NCBI GenBank assembly: GCA_012514545.1
Contig: JAAZAC010000143.1
Location: 1-6,662, forward strand
DNA: 6,662 nucleotides
DNA from: Actinomycetales bacterium
GTDB taxonomy: Bacteria > Actinomycetota > Actinomycetes > Actinomycetales > Cellulomonadaceae
Direction: 5' to 3'
In this document: piece after piece, positions 1-5,120 of the stretch
Position numbering within the stretch: position 1 is the first letter of the stretch
Layout: every line of letters begins with the position of its first letter
Program-made: the position numbers and the translations under genes
Notes under the pieces: generated by a model
Told to the model about the DNA's origin: nothing
Database searches by the model: none
Seen by the model: only the letters and a program-made list of their open reading frames with translations

Positions 1-189
1 GAGATCGTGTCGGCGAGCACGGTGACCGGGGACGCGGACGCCGTCGTGCACGTGCGGGCCCGCGACATGGCGCACCTCGAGGACGTCGTGGAGCGGATCA
101 ACGCCGAGCCGTTCGTCGTGCGGACGCGCTCGAGCGTGGTCCTCACGCCCCTCGTGCGCCGCCCGGACGTGCCCGGCCCGGCGTCCTGA
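1..189 (+). CDS. Lrp/AsnC-family transcriptional regulator, C-terminal fragment (5' end outside window)
   Basis: The open frame runs in from the left edge and ends at TGA 187-189, giving the last 62 residues. The GTG at position 7 is internal, because the frame continues upstream of it. The visible part matches the effector-binding RAM domain of Lrp/AsnC regulators: a VTGDADAVVHVRARD strand followed by a helix (MAHLEDVVERI), then FVVRTRSSVVLTPLV, which resembles the family's closing strand with its T/S-x-x-VL signature. Such domains oligomerise and bind amino acids or other small molecules while an N-terminal helix-turn-helix, not seen here, contacts DNA. The tail after VRRPDVPGP is short and probably disordered. 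It converges on the universal stress protein gene with a gap of only 30 bp. The family call is fairly safe; the ligand and regulon cannot be told. Confidence 0.8.
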   Translation, partial: EIVSASTVTGDADAVVHVRARDMAHLEDVVERINAEPFVVRTRSSVVLTPLVRRPDVPGPAS

Positions 190-194
190 GGGCC

Positions 195-218
195 CCCTCG
201 GCAGGGCTCGCTCGAGGG
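195..218. terminator. Weak candidate hairpin between convergent genes
   Basis: CCCTCG (195-200) can pair with CGAGGG (213-218) around a 12-nt loop in the 30-bp gap between the convergent Lrp-type and universal stress protein genes. There is no T-tract on either strand, and an overlapping GAGGG/CCCTC pairing at 188-199 competes. The position suits a bidirectional terminator but the stem is short. Confidence 0.3.
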
Positions 219-219
219 C

Positions 220-1203
220 TCACTCGGCCGGGGGCCCGCCCTCCGCCGGCTCCTGCCCCTCGCGCTCCTCGTCGCGGCAGCGCGTCGTCACGACCATGAC
301 CGGGCACACCGCGTGGTGCAGCACGGCCTGGCTGGTCGAGCCGAGCAGCAGGCCCGCGAAGCCGCCGCGGCCGCGCGAGCCGACGACGACGAGGTCCACC
401 GCCGTGGAGAACTCCGTGAGGAGCTGGGCGGCCGTGCCGTCGAGCACGTGGCGGCGCACGTGCAGGTCGCGGCCCGCGAGCGCCCGGTCCACGACGACGT
501 CGAGCCCCTCGCCGACGTCGCGCAGCACCGCCTCGTGGTCGACGGCGCTCGGCAGCCACGCGAGGTAGCTCGTGTTCACCGTGACCGGCACCGCCGCGAG
601 CGCGGTGAGCTCGGCGCCCCACGCCTCGGCCTCGCGGATCGCGCGCTCGAGCGCGATCTCCGCGGCCGGCGACCCGTCGATCCCGACGACGATCCGGCGC
701 ACCGGCAGGTGCAGGGCCGTGCCGTCCTCCTGCTTCTCGTCCCCGGCGGACGCGCCGGTCCGGTCGTCCCGGCGGTACGGGACGACGACGGTCGGGCAGT
801 GCGCGTGCGCGGGCAGCGCCGAGGACACCGTGCCGAGCAGCCGCTCGGCGAACCCGCCGCGGCCGCGCGTCCCGACGACGACCATCGCCGCCTCGCGGGA
901 CAGCTCGACGAGCACGGCTGCGGCGTCCCCCGTCGCGACGGCCGACGTCGTGCGCAGCCCGCGGGGCGCGACGCGCGCGAGCGCCTCGTCGAGCACGGCG
1001 CGGGCGCCGTCGGCGATCGCCGTGTCGTCGAGGGCGGCGTACCCGCCGTCGAGCGCGGCCGCCGTGAACGTCGGCACCGAGTACGCGCAGACGAGGTGCA
1101 GCCCGAGGCCGTGCACGTGCGCGTAGGCGGCCGCCCAGTCCAGGGCCGCCAGGCTCGGCGGGGATCCGTCGACTCCGACCAGAACGACGTCGTGGTGGGT
1201 CAT
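220..1203 (-). CDS. Universal stress protein with two tandem UspA domains
   Basis: This 327-residue soluble protein has two complete Usp domains, about residues 4-143 and 168-306, joined by a charged linker. Each domain opens with the family strand (VVLVGVDGSPPS near 6-17; IVVGIDGSPAA near 171-181). Each also carries the nucleotide-binding signature G-x2-G-x9-G-S/T: G111-T-R-G114 to G124-T125, and G275-S-R-G278 to G288-S289. Both domains are therefore predicted to bind ATP, as in the tandem Usp proteins of actinobacteria linked to hypoxia, starvation and stress survival; the exact role is unknown. I start at ATG 1203 because a GGGAGGAG ribosome site sits just upstream; an in-frame start at 1260 would add 19 residues without such a site and before the conserved domain start. 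The acidic C-terminal tail (about 309-327) is variable. It lies 85 bp after the HNH gene on the same strand. Confidence 0.93.
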   Translation of the reverse strand: MTHHDVVLVGVDGSPPSLAALDWAAAYAHVHGLGLHLVCAYSVPTFTAAALDGGYAALDDTAIADGARAVLDEALARVAPRGLRTTSAVATGDAAAVLVELSREAAMVVVGTRGRGGFAERLLGTVSSALPAHAHCPTVVVPYRRDDRTGASAGDEKQEDGTALHLPVRRIVVGIDGSPAAEIALERAIREAEAWGAELTALAAVPVTVNTSYLAWLPSAVDHEAVLRDVGEGLDVVVDRALAGRDLHVRRHVLDGTAAQLLTEFSTAVDLVVVGSRGRGGFAGLLLGSTSQAVLHHAVCPVMVVTTRCRDEEREGQEPAEGGPPAE

Positions 1204-1252
1204 CGCTCCTCCCTCGCAGGCGACACCCCCAGTCTCTCGCACCCGGGCGGTT

Positions 1253-1266
1253 CCGACCATGGTCGG
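1253..1266. repeat. 14-bp perfect palindrome upstream of the universal stress protein gene
   Basis: CCGACCATGGTCGG reads identically on both strands. It is centred about 56 bp upstream of the universal stress protein start, in the 85-bp gap after the HNH gene. It could be a dimer operator for the downstream gene or, less likely, a weak hairpin (stem CCGAC/GTCGG, loop CATG) ending HNH transcription. I do not recognise it as a site for a named regulator. Confidence 0.4.
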
Positions 1267-1288
1267 GCGCGGGCGCGCCGTCGGGGCC

Positions 1289-1858
1289 CTACGCCGCGTC
1301 GAGGAGGTACTGGTGCCAGGAGGGGTGCGGCCGCACCGACGCCGCGAGGAGCGCCGTGCCGCCGCGCGGCACCGTCGGTGTGACGAGCAGCGACCAGCCC
1401 AGCTCCGACAGGAGGCGGTCGGCCTTGTGGTGGTTGCACCGCGAGCAGGCCGCCACGACGTTCGTCCAGTCGTGGACGCCGCCGCGCGAGCGCGGGTGGA
1501 TGTGGTCGACGGTGTCGGCCGGGCCGGCGCAGTAGCCGCAGCGGAAGCCGTCGCGCTGCAGCACCGTGCGCCGGGTGGGCGGCACCACCTTCCGGTACGG
1601 CACGTGCACGTACCGGGTGAGGCAGAGCACCTGGGGCCACGGCAGCGCGAGGCTCTCCGAGCGCAGCATGCGGCCGTCGGACTCCAGGACGACCGCCTTG
1701 CCGCTCAGCACGAGCGACACCGCGCGGTGCAGGCTGACGACGCAGAGGGGCTCACGACTGGCGTTGAGCAGGAGCGACCGGCGTGGGACGGCGGGATGGT
1801 GACCCTCCGAGGCGGACTGGCTGTCCACCCGGGGGGCCTGGGCGTGTGTGGGTCGCAC
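1289..1858 (-). CDS. HNH endonuclease family protein (zinc-ribbon type)
   Basis: This 189-residue protein belongs to a widespread actinobacterial HNH family. An N-terminal region (residues 28-95) begins with the typical SLLLNASREPLCVVSLHRAV segment. The HNH nuclease module follows at about 99-150: a zinc knuckle C107-x2-C110 and C138-x2-C141, then DH at 118-119 with HPRSRGG, N133 and H143/H144-K145, i.e. the H-N-H residues that hold the catalytic metal. The fold predicts DNA nicking or cleavage, but chromosomal single-copy members of this group have no well-established role; I see no neighbouring methyltransferase or phage gene that would point to restriction or packaging. The start is GTG 1858, preceded by CGGAGG with a 6-nt gap. 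Family members often begin close to the LLLNA strand, so the 25 or so preceding residues look like a variable extension. It lies 158 bp after the NlpC/P60 gene, beyond a strong hairpin. Confidence 0.88.
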   Translation of the reverse strand: MRPTHAQAPRVDSQSASEGHHPAVPRRSLLLNASREPLCVVSLHRAVSLVLSGKAVVLESDGRMLRSESLALPWPQVLCLTRYVHVPYRKVVPPTRRTVLQRDGFRCGYCAGPADTVDHIHPRSRGGVHDWTNVVAACSRCNHHKADRLLSELGWSLLVTPTVPRGGTALLAASVRPHPSWHQYLLDAA

Positions 1859-1912
1859 GGTGGGCCTCCGGTGTCGGGGACCCGGCTGGCTGCAGGGTCC
1901 TGACGCACGGCC

Positions 1913-1918
1913 AGAGTA
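1913..1918 (-). promoter_or_regulatory. Possible -10 box for the HNH gene
   Basis: TACTCT on the minus strand fits the actinobacterial TANNNT -10 pattern, about 55 nt upstream of the HNH start and downstream of the hairpin that ends the previous gene. No convincing -35 element is visible at 16-18 bp, so this is only suggestive. Confidence 0.25.
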
Positions 1919-1966
1919 CGCGACGCGGCGGCGAACACCGCCGGAATACCCGCCGGGGGATGCACG

Positions 1967-1994
1967 ACGGCCCGCGGAGTCCTCCGCGGGCCGT
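1967..1994 (-). terminator. Strong GC hairpin terminator after the NlpC/P60 gene
   Basis: ACGGCCCGCGGA (1967-1978) and TCCGCGGGCCGT (1983-1994) are perfect complements: a 12-bp stem with a 4-nt loop, starting 22 nt after the stop of the minus-strand NlpC/P60 gene. There is no T-tract, as is common for hairpin terminators in high-GC actinobacteria. It probably makes the NlpC/P60 gene monocistronic. Confidence 0.8.
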
Positions 1995-2016
1995 GCCGTG
2001 GGTGCGGGCTCGGGGC

Positions 2017-2766
2017 TCAGCCGGTGACCCGGACGAACACCGGGTTCGACTGCCAGATGCCCCGGAACTGGATCGTCTTGCCCGGACGCGGGGCGTCGAT
2101 CTGGAGCCCGTCGCCGGCGTAGATCCCGACGTGCCCGGGCGAGACGATGATGTCGCCCGGCAGGGGCTCGGTGACCCGGACGCCGACGTTGTAGTACGCC
2201 CCGGAGCTGCGCGGCAGGGAGATGCCGAGCTGCGCGTAGACGTACTGCACGAAGCCGGAGCAGTCGAAGCCGTCCGGCGTGCTGCCGCCGTGGACGTACG
2301 GGACGCCGACGTAGCGGGCCGCGATCTCGAGGACCGCGTTGCCGGCCACCGACTGCGGGATGGCGTTGTTGGCCCGGGCCGAGCGCGAGACCTGCGTGCC
2401 GCTGCTGGTGCGCCGCACGACGGGCTTGGGCTTCGGGTTCGCCGTGACCGTGATCTGCGGGGCGTCGAACGCCCAGGCCTCGACCGTGGTCGGCACCGAG
2501 ACGACCGGCGACGTGGCCAGCGCGGCGCGGGCCTCGGCGGTCAGGGCGGCGACGTCGACCGGCGGCAGCGCGGACGCGGGGCCCTCGGCCGGGGCGCCCG
2601 CGGCGGGCACGGCGATGCTCGTGAGGGCCAGGCCGCCCGCGGCACCGACGACGGCGGAGCGACGGCCGACGGCGGCCATGCTCGTCGCGGCGGCGGCGGC
2701 GATGTCGTCCAGGGGGGTCAGCGGTCGACAGTCTGCGCGATGCCTGGCGCGATGTGAGTCGGTCAT
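2017..2766 (-). CDS. Secreted NlpC/P60 (C40) peptidoglycan endopeptidase
   Basis: This 249-residue protein has a basic N-terminal region (1-36), a hydrophobic stretch (about 37-58, following R35-R36), and a likely signal peptidase site near AAGA/PA (about 57-60). An Ala/Pro-rich linker (60-135) leads to an NlpC/P60 catalytic domain (about 141-249). The nucleophile is C169 in FDCSGF and the base is H212 in GHVGIY; the third polar position is probably D224 in QIDAPRPG, where many relatives have His. Such enzymes cut stem peptides of peptidoglycan outside the membrane during growth, division or resuscitation. The start is ATG 2766, with GGAG 4 nt upstream and directly behind a c-di-AMP riboswitch. 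A later ATG (M30, position 2679) would give a shorter, more canonical signal peptide but lacks a ribosome site. An upstream in-frame ATG at 2850 lies inside the riboswitch and is not the start. No SH3, LysM or coiled-coil domain is present. Confidence 0.93.
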   Translation of the reverse strand: MTDSHRARHRADCRPLTPLDDIAAAAATSMAAVGRRSAVVGAAGGLALTSIAVPAAGAPAEGPASALPPVDVAALTAEARAALATSPVVSVPTTVEAWAFDAPQITVTANPKPKPVVRRTSSGTQVSRSARANNAIPQSVAGNAVLEIAARYVGVPYVHGGSTPDGFDCSGFVQYVYAQLGISLPRSSGAYYNVGVRVTEPLPGDIIVSPGHVGIYAGDGLQIDAPRPGKTIQFRGIWQSNPVFVRVTG

Positions 2767-2776
2767 ACGTCTCCAG

Positions 2777-2936
2777 CGCCTGCGAGGTGAGCTGTCGGGT
2801 TCGGGTGGGAGATCACCCGGCCCCGGTCGCTTTCGCTCCCGGGACTTCACCCCTAGGGCGCCTCAGCGCCCGAAGTGGTTCCCCCGCTCCTGCCATGCGA
2901 GTCGTACGGACCTGGAGGCGGTGGCAGGACTCGGCG
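2777..2936 (-). ncRNA. c-di-AMP riboswitch (ydaO-yuaA type) in the NlpC/P60 leader
   Basis: The minus-strand leader carries the conserved blocks I know from actinobacterial ydaO-yuaA aptamers: GGAGCGGGGGAACCAC, then GGGGUGAAGUCCC, then CCCGAACCCGACAGCUCACC followed by CUCGCAGGCG. The helices are good. UCCUGCCA (2929-2922) pairs perfectly with UGGCAGGA (2895-2888). GGGCGC/GCGCCC carries a UGAG loop. A GCGAAAGC tetraloop hairpin sits on CCGG pairs with tandem G-A mismatches, and CGGGUG pairs with CACCCG. Closing helix P1 would pair CGCC near 2936 with GGCG ending at 2777. This class binds cyclic di-AMP and usually lowers expression of cell-wall hydrolase, osmolyte and potassium genes when the messenger is high. 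P1 ends only about 3 nt before the GGAG ribosome site, leaving no room for a separate terminator, so I infer translational control. Boundaries are approximate to a few bases. Confidence 0.92.
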
Positions 2937-2967
2937 TCCGCCCCAGCACTTCCCGGAGGAGGGTTCC

Positions 2968-2981
2968 GCGAAGCGCTTCGC
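2968..2981. repeat. 14-bp palindrome at the predicted NlpC/P60 transcription start
   Basis: GCGAAGCGCTTCGC is a perfect inverted repeat placed directly downstream of the proposed -10 box (2982-2987), so it spans the expected transcription start near 2975. It may be an operator or could form a small hairpin at the 5' end of the mRNA. I cannot assign a regulator. Confidence 0.45.
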
Positions 2982-3011
2982 ACAGTACCCGACGCTTTCG
3001 GCGAATGTCAC
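2982..3011 (-). promoter_or_regulatory. Sigma-70-type promoter of the riboswitch-NlpC/P60 transcript
   Basis: On the minus strand GTGACA (3011-3006) matches the TTGACA -35 consensus at five of six positions. It is followed after 18 bp by TACTGT (2987-2982), a TANNNT -10 box. Transcription would start near 2975, about 40 nt before the aptamer. No other sensible pair was seen in this leader. Confidence 0.6.
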
Positions 3012-3022
3012 GTTGTGGTTAC
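3004..3022 (-). promoter_or_regulatory. GTNAC direct repeat with 11-bp period overlapping the -35 box (MtrA-like site)
   Basis: The minus strand reads GTAACCACAACGTGACATT: two GTNAC cores (3022-3018 and 3011-3007) exactly 11 bp apart, one helical turn. This geometry is typical of OmpR/PhoB-type response regulators. From memory, MtrA sites in corynebacteria are described as 8-bp direct repeats with GTAAC-like cores and 3-bp spacing, and MtrA targets include nlpC and rpf cell-wall genes. The proximal half lies inside the proposed -35 box, which would suit repression. The regulator assignment is an inference. Confidence 0.45.
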
Positions 3023-3077
3023 GACGCGGGTCCCGGGGGTTCCGGCACGGCGCGGTCGTGACGCGGTCGAGGGCGAC

Positions 3078-3111
3078 ACCGGGGGCCCGCGACAGGGCCC
3101 TTGGTCCCGGT
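3078..3111 (-). terminator. Candidate terminator hairpin downstream of dtxR
   Basis: GGGCCC (3083-3088) pairs with GGGCCC (3095-3100) around a 6-nt loop. The outer segments ACCGG (3078-3082) and CCGGT (3107-3111) extend the stem across a 6-nt bulge. It starts about 63 nt after the dtxR stop on the minus strand, before the NlpC/P60 promoter. There is no T-tract. Confidence 0.35.
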
Positions 3112-3153
3112 TCGGGCGGGATTCGGGCAGGATTCGGCCGGGATCGGGCGGGT
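3111..3153. repeat. 11-bp tandem repeat, about four copies
   Basis: Four adjacent units read TTCGGGCGGGA (3111-3121), TTCGGGCAGGA (3122-3132), TTCGGCCGGGA (3133-3143) and TCGGGCGGGT (3144-3153, one base short). It lies just after the dtxR stop and about 100 bp upstream of the NlpC/P60 promoter. The period equals one helical turn. It could be slippage-derived or a multimeric binding site. Confidence 0.7.
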
Positions 3154-3173
3154 CCCGGGGTGTGTCGAACGCC

Positions 3174-3881
3174 TCAGCCGAGGGGCGCGACGAAGACGTG
3201 CCGGGCGATCTCGTCGGGCAGGTCGAGGACGACGCCGGTCCCCTCCCGCGCCACGGTGACCTGGCCGGCGTCGGACCGGACGGTCACCTCGGCGTCGGGC
3301 AGCACGCCCGCGTCGCGGAGCTGCGCGAGCAGGTCCGGCTCCACCTGGACCGGCTCCCCGAGGCGCACGACGCGCGCCGCGCCCGGCGCGCCGTCGAGGC
3401 CGCGCGCGAACGCGGTGAGCGACTCGACGCCCGCGAGGAACGCCTCGGCGGGCTCGTGCTCGCCCAGCTCCTCGAGCCCCGGGATCGGGTTGCCGTACGG
3501 CGAGCGCTGCGGGTGGTCGAGGAGCTCGACGAGCCGCTGCTCGACCCGGTCGCTCATGACGTGCTCCCAGCGGCACGCCTCGTCGTGCACGAACGGCCAC
3601 TCGAGCCCGATGACGTCGGTGAGGAGCCGTTCGGCGAGGCGGTGCTTGCGCATGACCCGGGTGGCGATGCGCCACCCCTCCGCGGTGAGCTCGAGGTGCC
3701 GGTCGTCGTTGACGACGACGAGCCCGTCGCGCTCCATCCGGCCGACCGTCTGGGAGACCGTCGGGCCGGAGTGCCCGAGGCGCTCGGCGATGCGCGCACG
3801 CAGCGGGACGATGCCCTCCTCGGCCAGCTCGTAGATGGTCTTGAGGTACATCTCCGTCGTGTCGATCAGGTCGCCGCTCAC
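3174..3881 (-). CDS. dtxR: DtxR/IdeR-family iron-dependent transcriptional repressor
   Basis: This 235-residue protein aligns closely with DtxR/IdeR from memory. The winged helix-turn-helix (about 5-72) contains LRARIAERLGHSGPTVSQTV and a wing with DRHLELT. The dimerisation/metal domain (about 73-140) carries every expected ligand, each one residue later than in DtxR: M11, C103, E106 and H107 for the primary site and H80, E84 and H99 for the ancillary site. Cys at 103 is typical of the iron-sensing DtxR/IdeR branch; manganese-sensing MntR differs there. The NPIPGLEELG segment (131-140) precedes a C-terminal SH3-like domain (about 170-232). Fe(II)-loaded dimers would repress siderophore, iron-uptake and storage genes. 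The start is GTG 3881: GGAGG lies 10 nt upstream, a slightly long gap, and the frame has no better start before MSGDLIDTTEMYL. It diverges from serC across 108 bp. I see no full DtxR box here, so self-regulation is not supported. Confidence 0.93.
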   Translation of the reverse strand: MSGDLIDTTEMYLKTIYELAEEGIVPLRARIAERLGHSGPTVSQTVGRMERDGLVVVNDDRHLELTAEGWRIATRVMRKHRLAERLLTDVIGLEWPFVHDEACRWEHVMSDRVEQRLVELLDHPQRSPYGNPIPGLEELGEHEPAEAFLAGVESLTAFARGLDGAPGAARVVRLGEPVQVEPDLLAQLRDAGVLPDAEVTVRSDAGQVTVAREGTGVVLDLPDEIARHVFVAPLG

Positions 3882-3916
3882 GCTGGCACTTCCTCCGCTC
3901 CTCGGGCTCGCGTCCA

Positions 3917-3922
3917 AGGTTA
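3917..3922 (-). promoter_or_regulatory. Possible -10 box for dtxR
   Basis: TAACCT on the minus strand fits TANNNT and lies about 36 nt before the dtxR GTG, leaving room for a short leader with the GGAGG site. No -35 match is seen at 17-18 bp (GC-rich sequence), so the call is weak. Confidence 0.3.
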
Positions 3923-3977
3923 CGGCCCCGTCGTGAGGAGGCGGCGGACGTCCCCGCGGCGGCCCGCCCCCGGCGCC

Positions 3978-3983
3978 TACAGT
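3978..3983 (+). promoter_or_regulatory. -10 box for a leaderless serC transcript
   Basis: TACAGT matches TANNNT and ends 6 nt before the GTG start of serC at 3990, so transcription would begin at or next to that G. There is no Shine-Dalgarno sequence in front of the GTG. Both facts fit a leaderless mRNA, which is common in actinobacteria. No clear -35 element is present. Confidence 0.55.
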
Positions 3984-3989
3984 GGGGCC

Positions 3990-5120
3990 GTGATCGACCC
4001 GGACGCCATCGAGATCCCCGCAGCGCTCCTCCCGGCCGACGGCCGGTTCGGGTCCGGGCCCTCGAAGGTGCGGCCGGCCCAGGTCGAGGCCCTCGCCGCC
4101 GTCGGGCGCACCCTGCTGGGCACGTCGCACCGGCAGGCGCCGGTCCGCGGCCTCGTGCGCCGCGTGCGCGAGGGGCTCGCCGAGCTCTTCGCGCTGCCGG
4201 ACGGCTACGAGGTCGTCCTCGGCAACGGCGGCACCACGGCGTTCTGGGACGTGGCGACGTTCGGCCTCGTCCGCGAGCGCGCGCAGCTGTGCGCCTTCGG
4301 CGAGTTCGGCACCTCCTTCGCGACGGCGGTGGCGGCCGCGCCGTTCCTCGCCGAGCCCGACGTCCGCGCCGCCGAGCCCGGCTCCCTCGCCCTGCCCGAG
4401 GCGGCGCCCGGCGTCGACGCGTACTGCTGGCCGCACAACGAGACGTCCACCGGCGTCGCCGCCCCCGTGCGCCGCCCCGCGGGCGCCGACGACGACGCGC
4501 TCGTCCTCGTCGACGCGACCTCCGGCGCGGCGGGGCTCCCGGTCGACGTCGGCGAGACGGACGTCTACTACTTCGCGCCGCAGAAGGGCTTCGCCTCCGA
4601 CGGCGGCCTGTGGATCGCGCTCGCCTCGCCCCGCGCGATCGCGCGCGCCGAGGAGCTCGCGGCGGCCGGGCGCTGGACGCCCCGCTTCCTGTCCTTCCCG
4701 ACGGCGCTCGCGAACTCGCGCCAGGACCAGACCCTCAACACGCCGGCGCTCGCGACGCTCGTGCTCATGGCCGAGCAGGTCGACTGGCTGCTCGACCACG
4801 GCGGCCTGGCCTGGGCGACGGCGCGGACCGCGGAGTCGGCCGCGCACCTGTACGGCTGGGCCGAGGCGCGCGACTGGGCGACGCCGTTCGTCGCCGACCC
4901 GGCCGCGCGCAGCCAGGTCGTCGGCACGATCGACCTCGACCCCGAGATCGACCACGCGGCGGTGTGCCGGGTGCTGCGCCGGCACGGGGTGGTGGACGTC
5001 GAGCCGTACCGCCGCCTCGGCCGCAACCAGCTGCGGGTCGCGATGTTCCCCGCGATCGACCCGGCGGACGTGCAGGCGCTCACCGCGTGCGTCGACCACG
5101 TGGTCGAGCGCCTGCGATGA
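3990..5120 (+). CDS. serC: Phosphoserine aminotransferase (PLP-dependent)
   Basis: This 376-residue protein matches the actinobacterial SerC type (class V aminotransferase fold). SerC makes 3-phosphoserine from 3-phosphohydroxypyruvate and glutamate, the second step of serine synthesis in the cytosol. Visible landmarks are FGSGPSKVRPAQ (20-31), GTSHR (44-48; H47 and R48 likely contact the substrate phosphate), a PLP-phosphate loop GNGGTTAFWD (78-87), WPHNETSTG (147-155), the PLP-ring aspartate D175 in VDATSGA, the Schiff-base lysine K199 in FAPQKGFASDGG, SRQDQTLNTPA (243-253), and a C-terminal GRNQLRVAMFPAI (344-356) with arginines at the substrate pocket. The family length is normal and nothing appears broken. 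The GTG at 3990 is chosen because conserved sequence begins soon after it and a -10 box sits at the right distance for leaderless transcription. It overlaps the following MFS gene by 4 nt (ATGA), so the two are very likely one operon. Confidence 0.95.
   Translation: MIDPDAIEIPAALLPADGRFGSGPSKVRPAQVEALAAVGRTLLGTSHRQAPVRGLVRRVREGLAELFALPDGYEVVLGNGGTTAFWDVATFGLVRERAQLCAFGEFGTSFATAVAAAPFLAEPDVRAAEPGSLALPEAAPGVDAYCWPHNETSTGVAAPVRRPAGADDDALVLVDATSGAAGLPVDVGETDVYYFAPQKGFASDGGLWIALASPRAIARAEELAAAGRWTPRFLSFPTALANSRQDQTLNTPALATLVLMAEQVDWLLDHGGLAWATARTAESAAHLYGWAEARDWATPFVADPAARSQVVGTIDLDPEIDHAAVCRVLRRHGVVDVEPYRRLGRNQLRVAMFPAIDPADVQALTACVDHVVERLR

Noticed and set aside
1289..1858. HNH gene as part of a restriction, defence or homing element
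   Set aside because: No methyltransferase, intron/intein boundary, integrase or repeat is nearby, and the gene sits among housekeeping genes with normal base composition.
2767..2850. N-terminal extension of the NlpC/P60 protein from an ATG at 2850
   Set aside because: This stretch is inside the conserved c-di-AMP aptamer, has no ribosome site of its own, and the ATG at 2766 does.
3915..3925. AGGTTA, half of a DtxR box, in the dtxR-serC gap
   Set aside because: The second half (TAACCT in the correct spacing on the same axis) is missing, so a functional iron box is not supported; the reverse strand reads better as a -10 box.
2754..3989. Long plus-strand open frame running into serC
   Set aside because: It crosses the riboswitch and is antisense to dtxR with no recognisable protein features. 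It is a GC-rich shadow; homology begins only after the GTG at 3990.
3882..5099. Long minus-strand extension upstream of dtxR
   Set aside because: It is antisense to serC and consists of Arg/Ala/Gly-rich shadow sequence. DtxR homology and a GGAGG site place the start at 3881.
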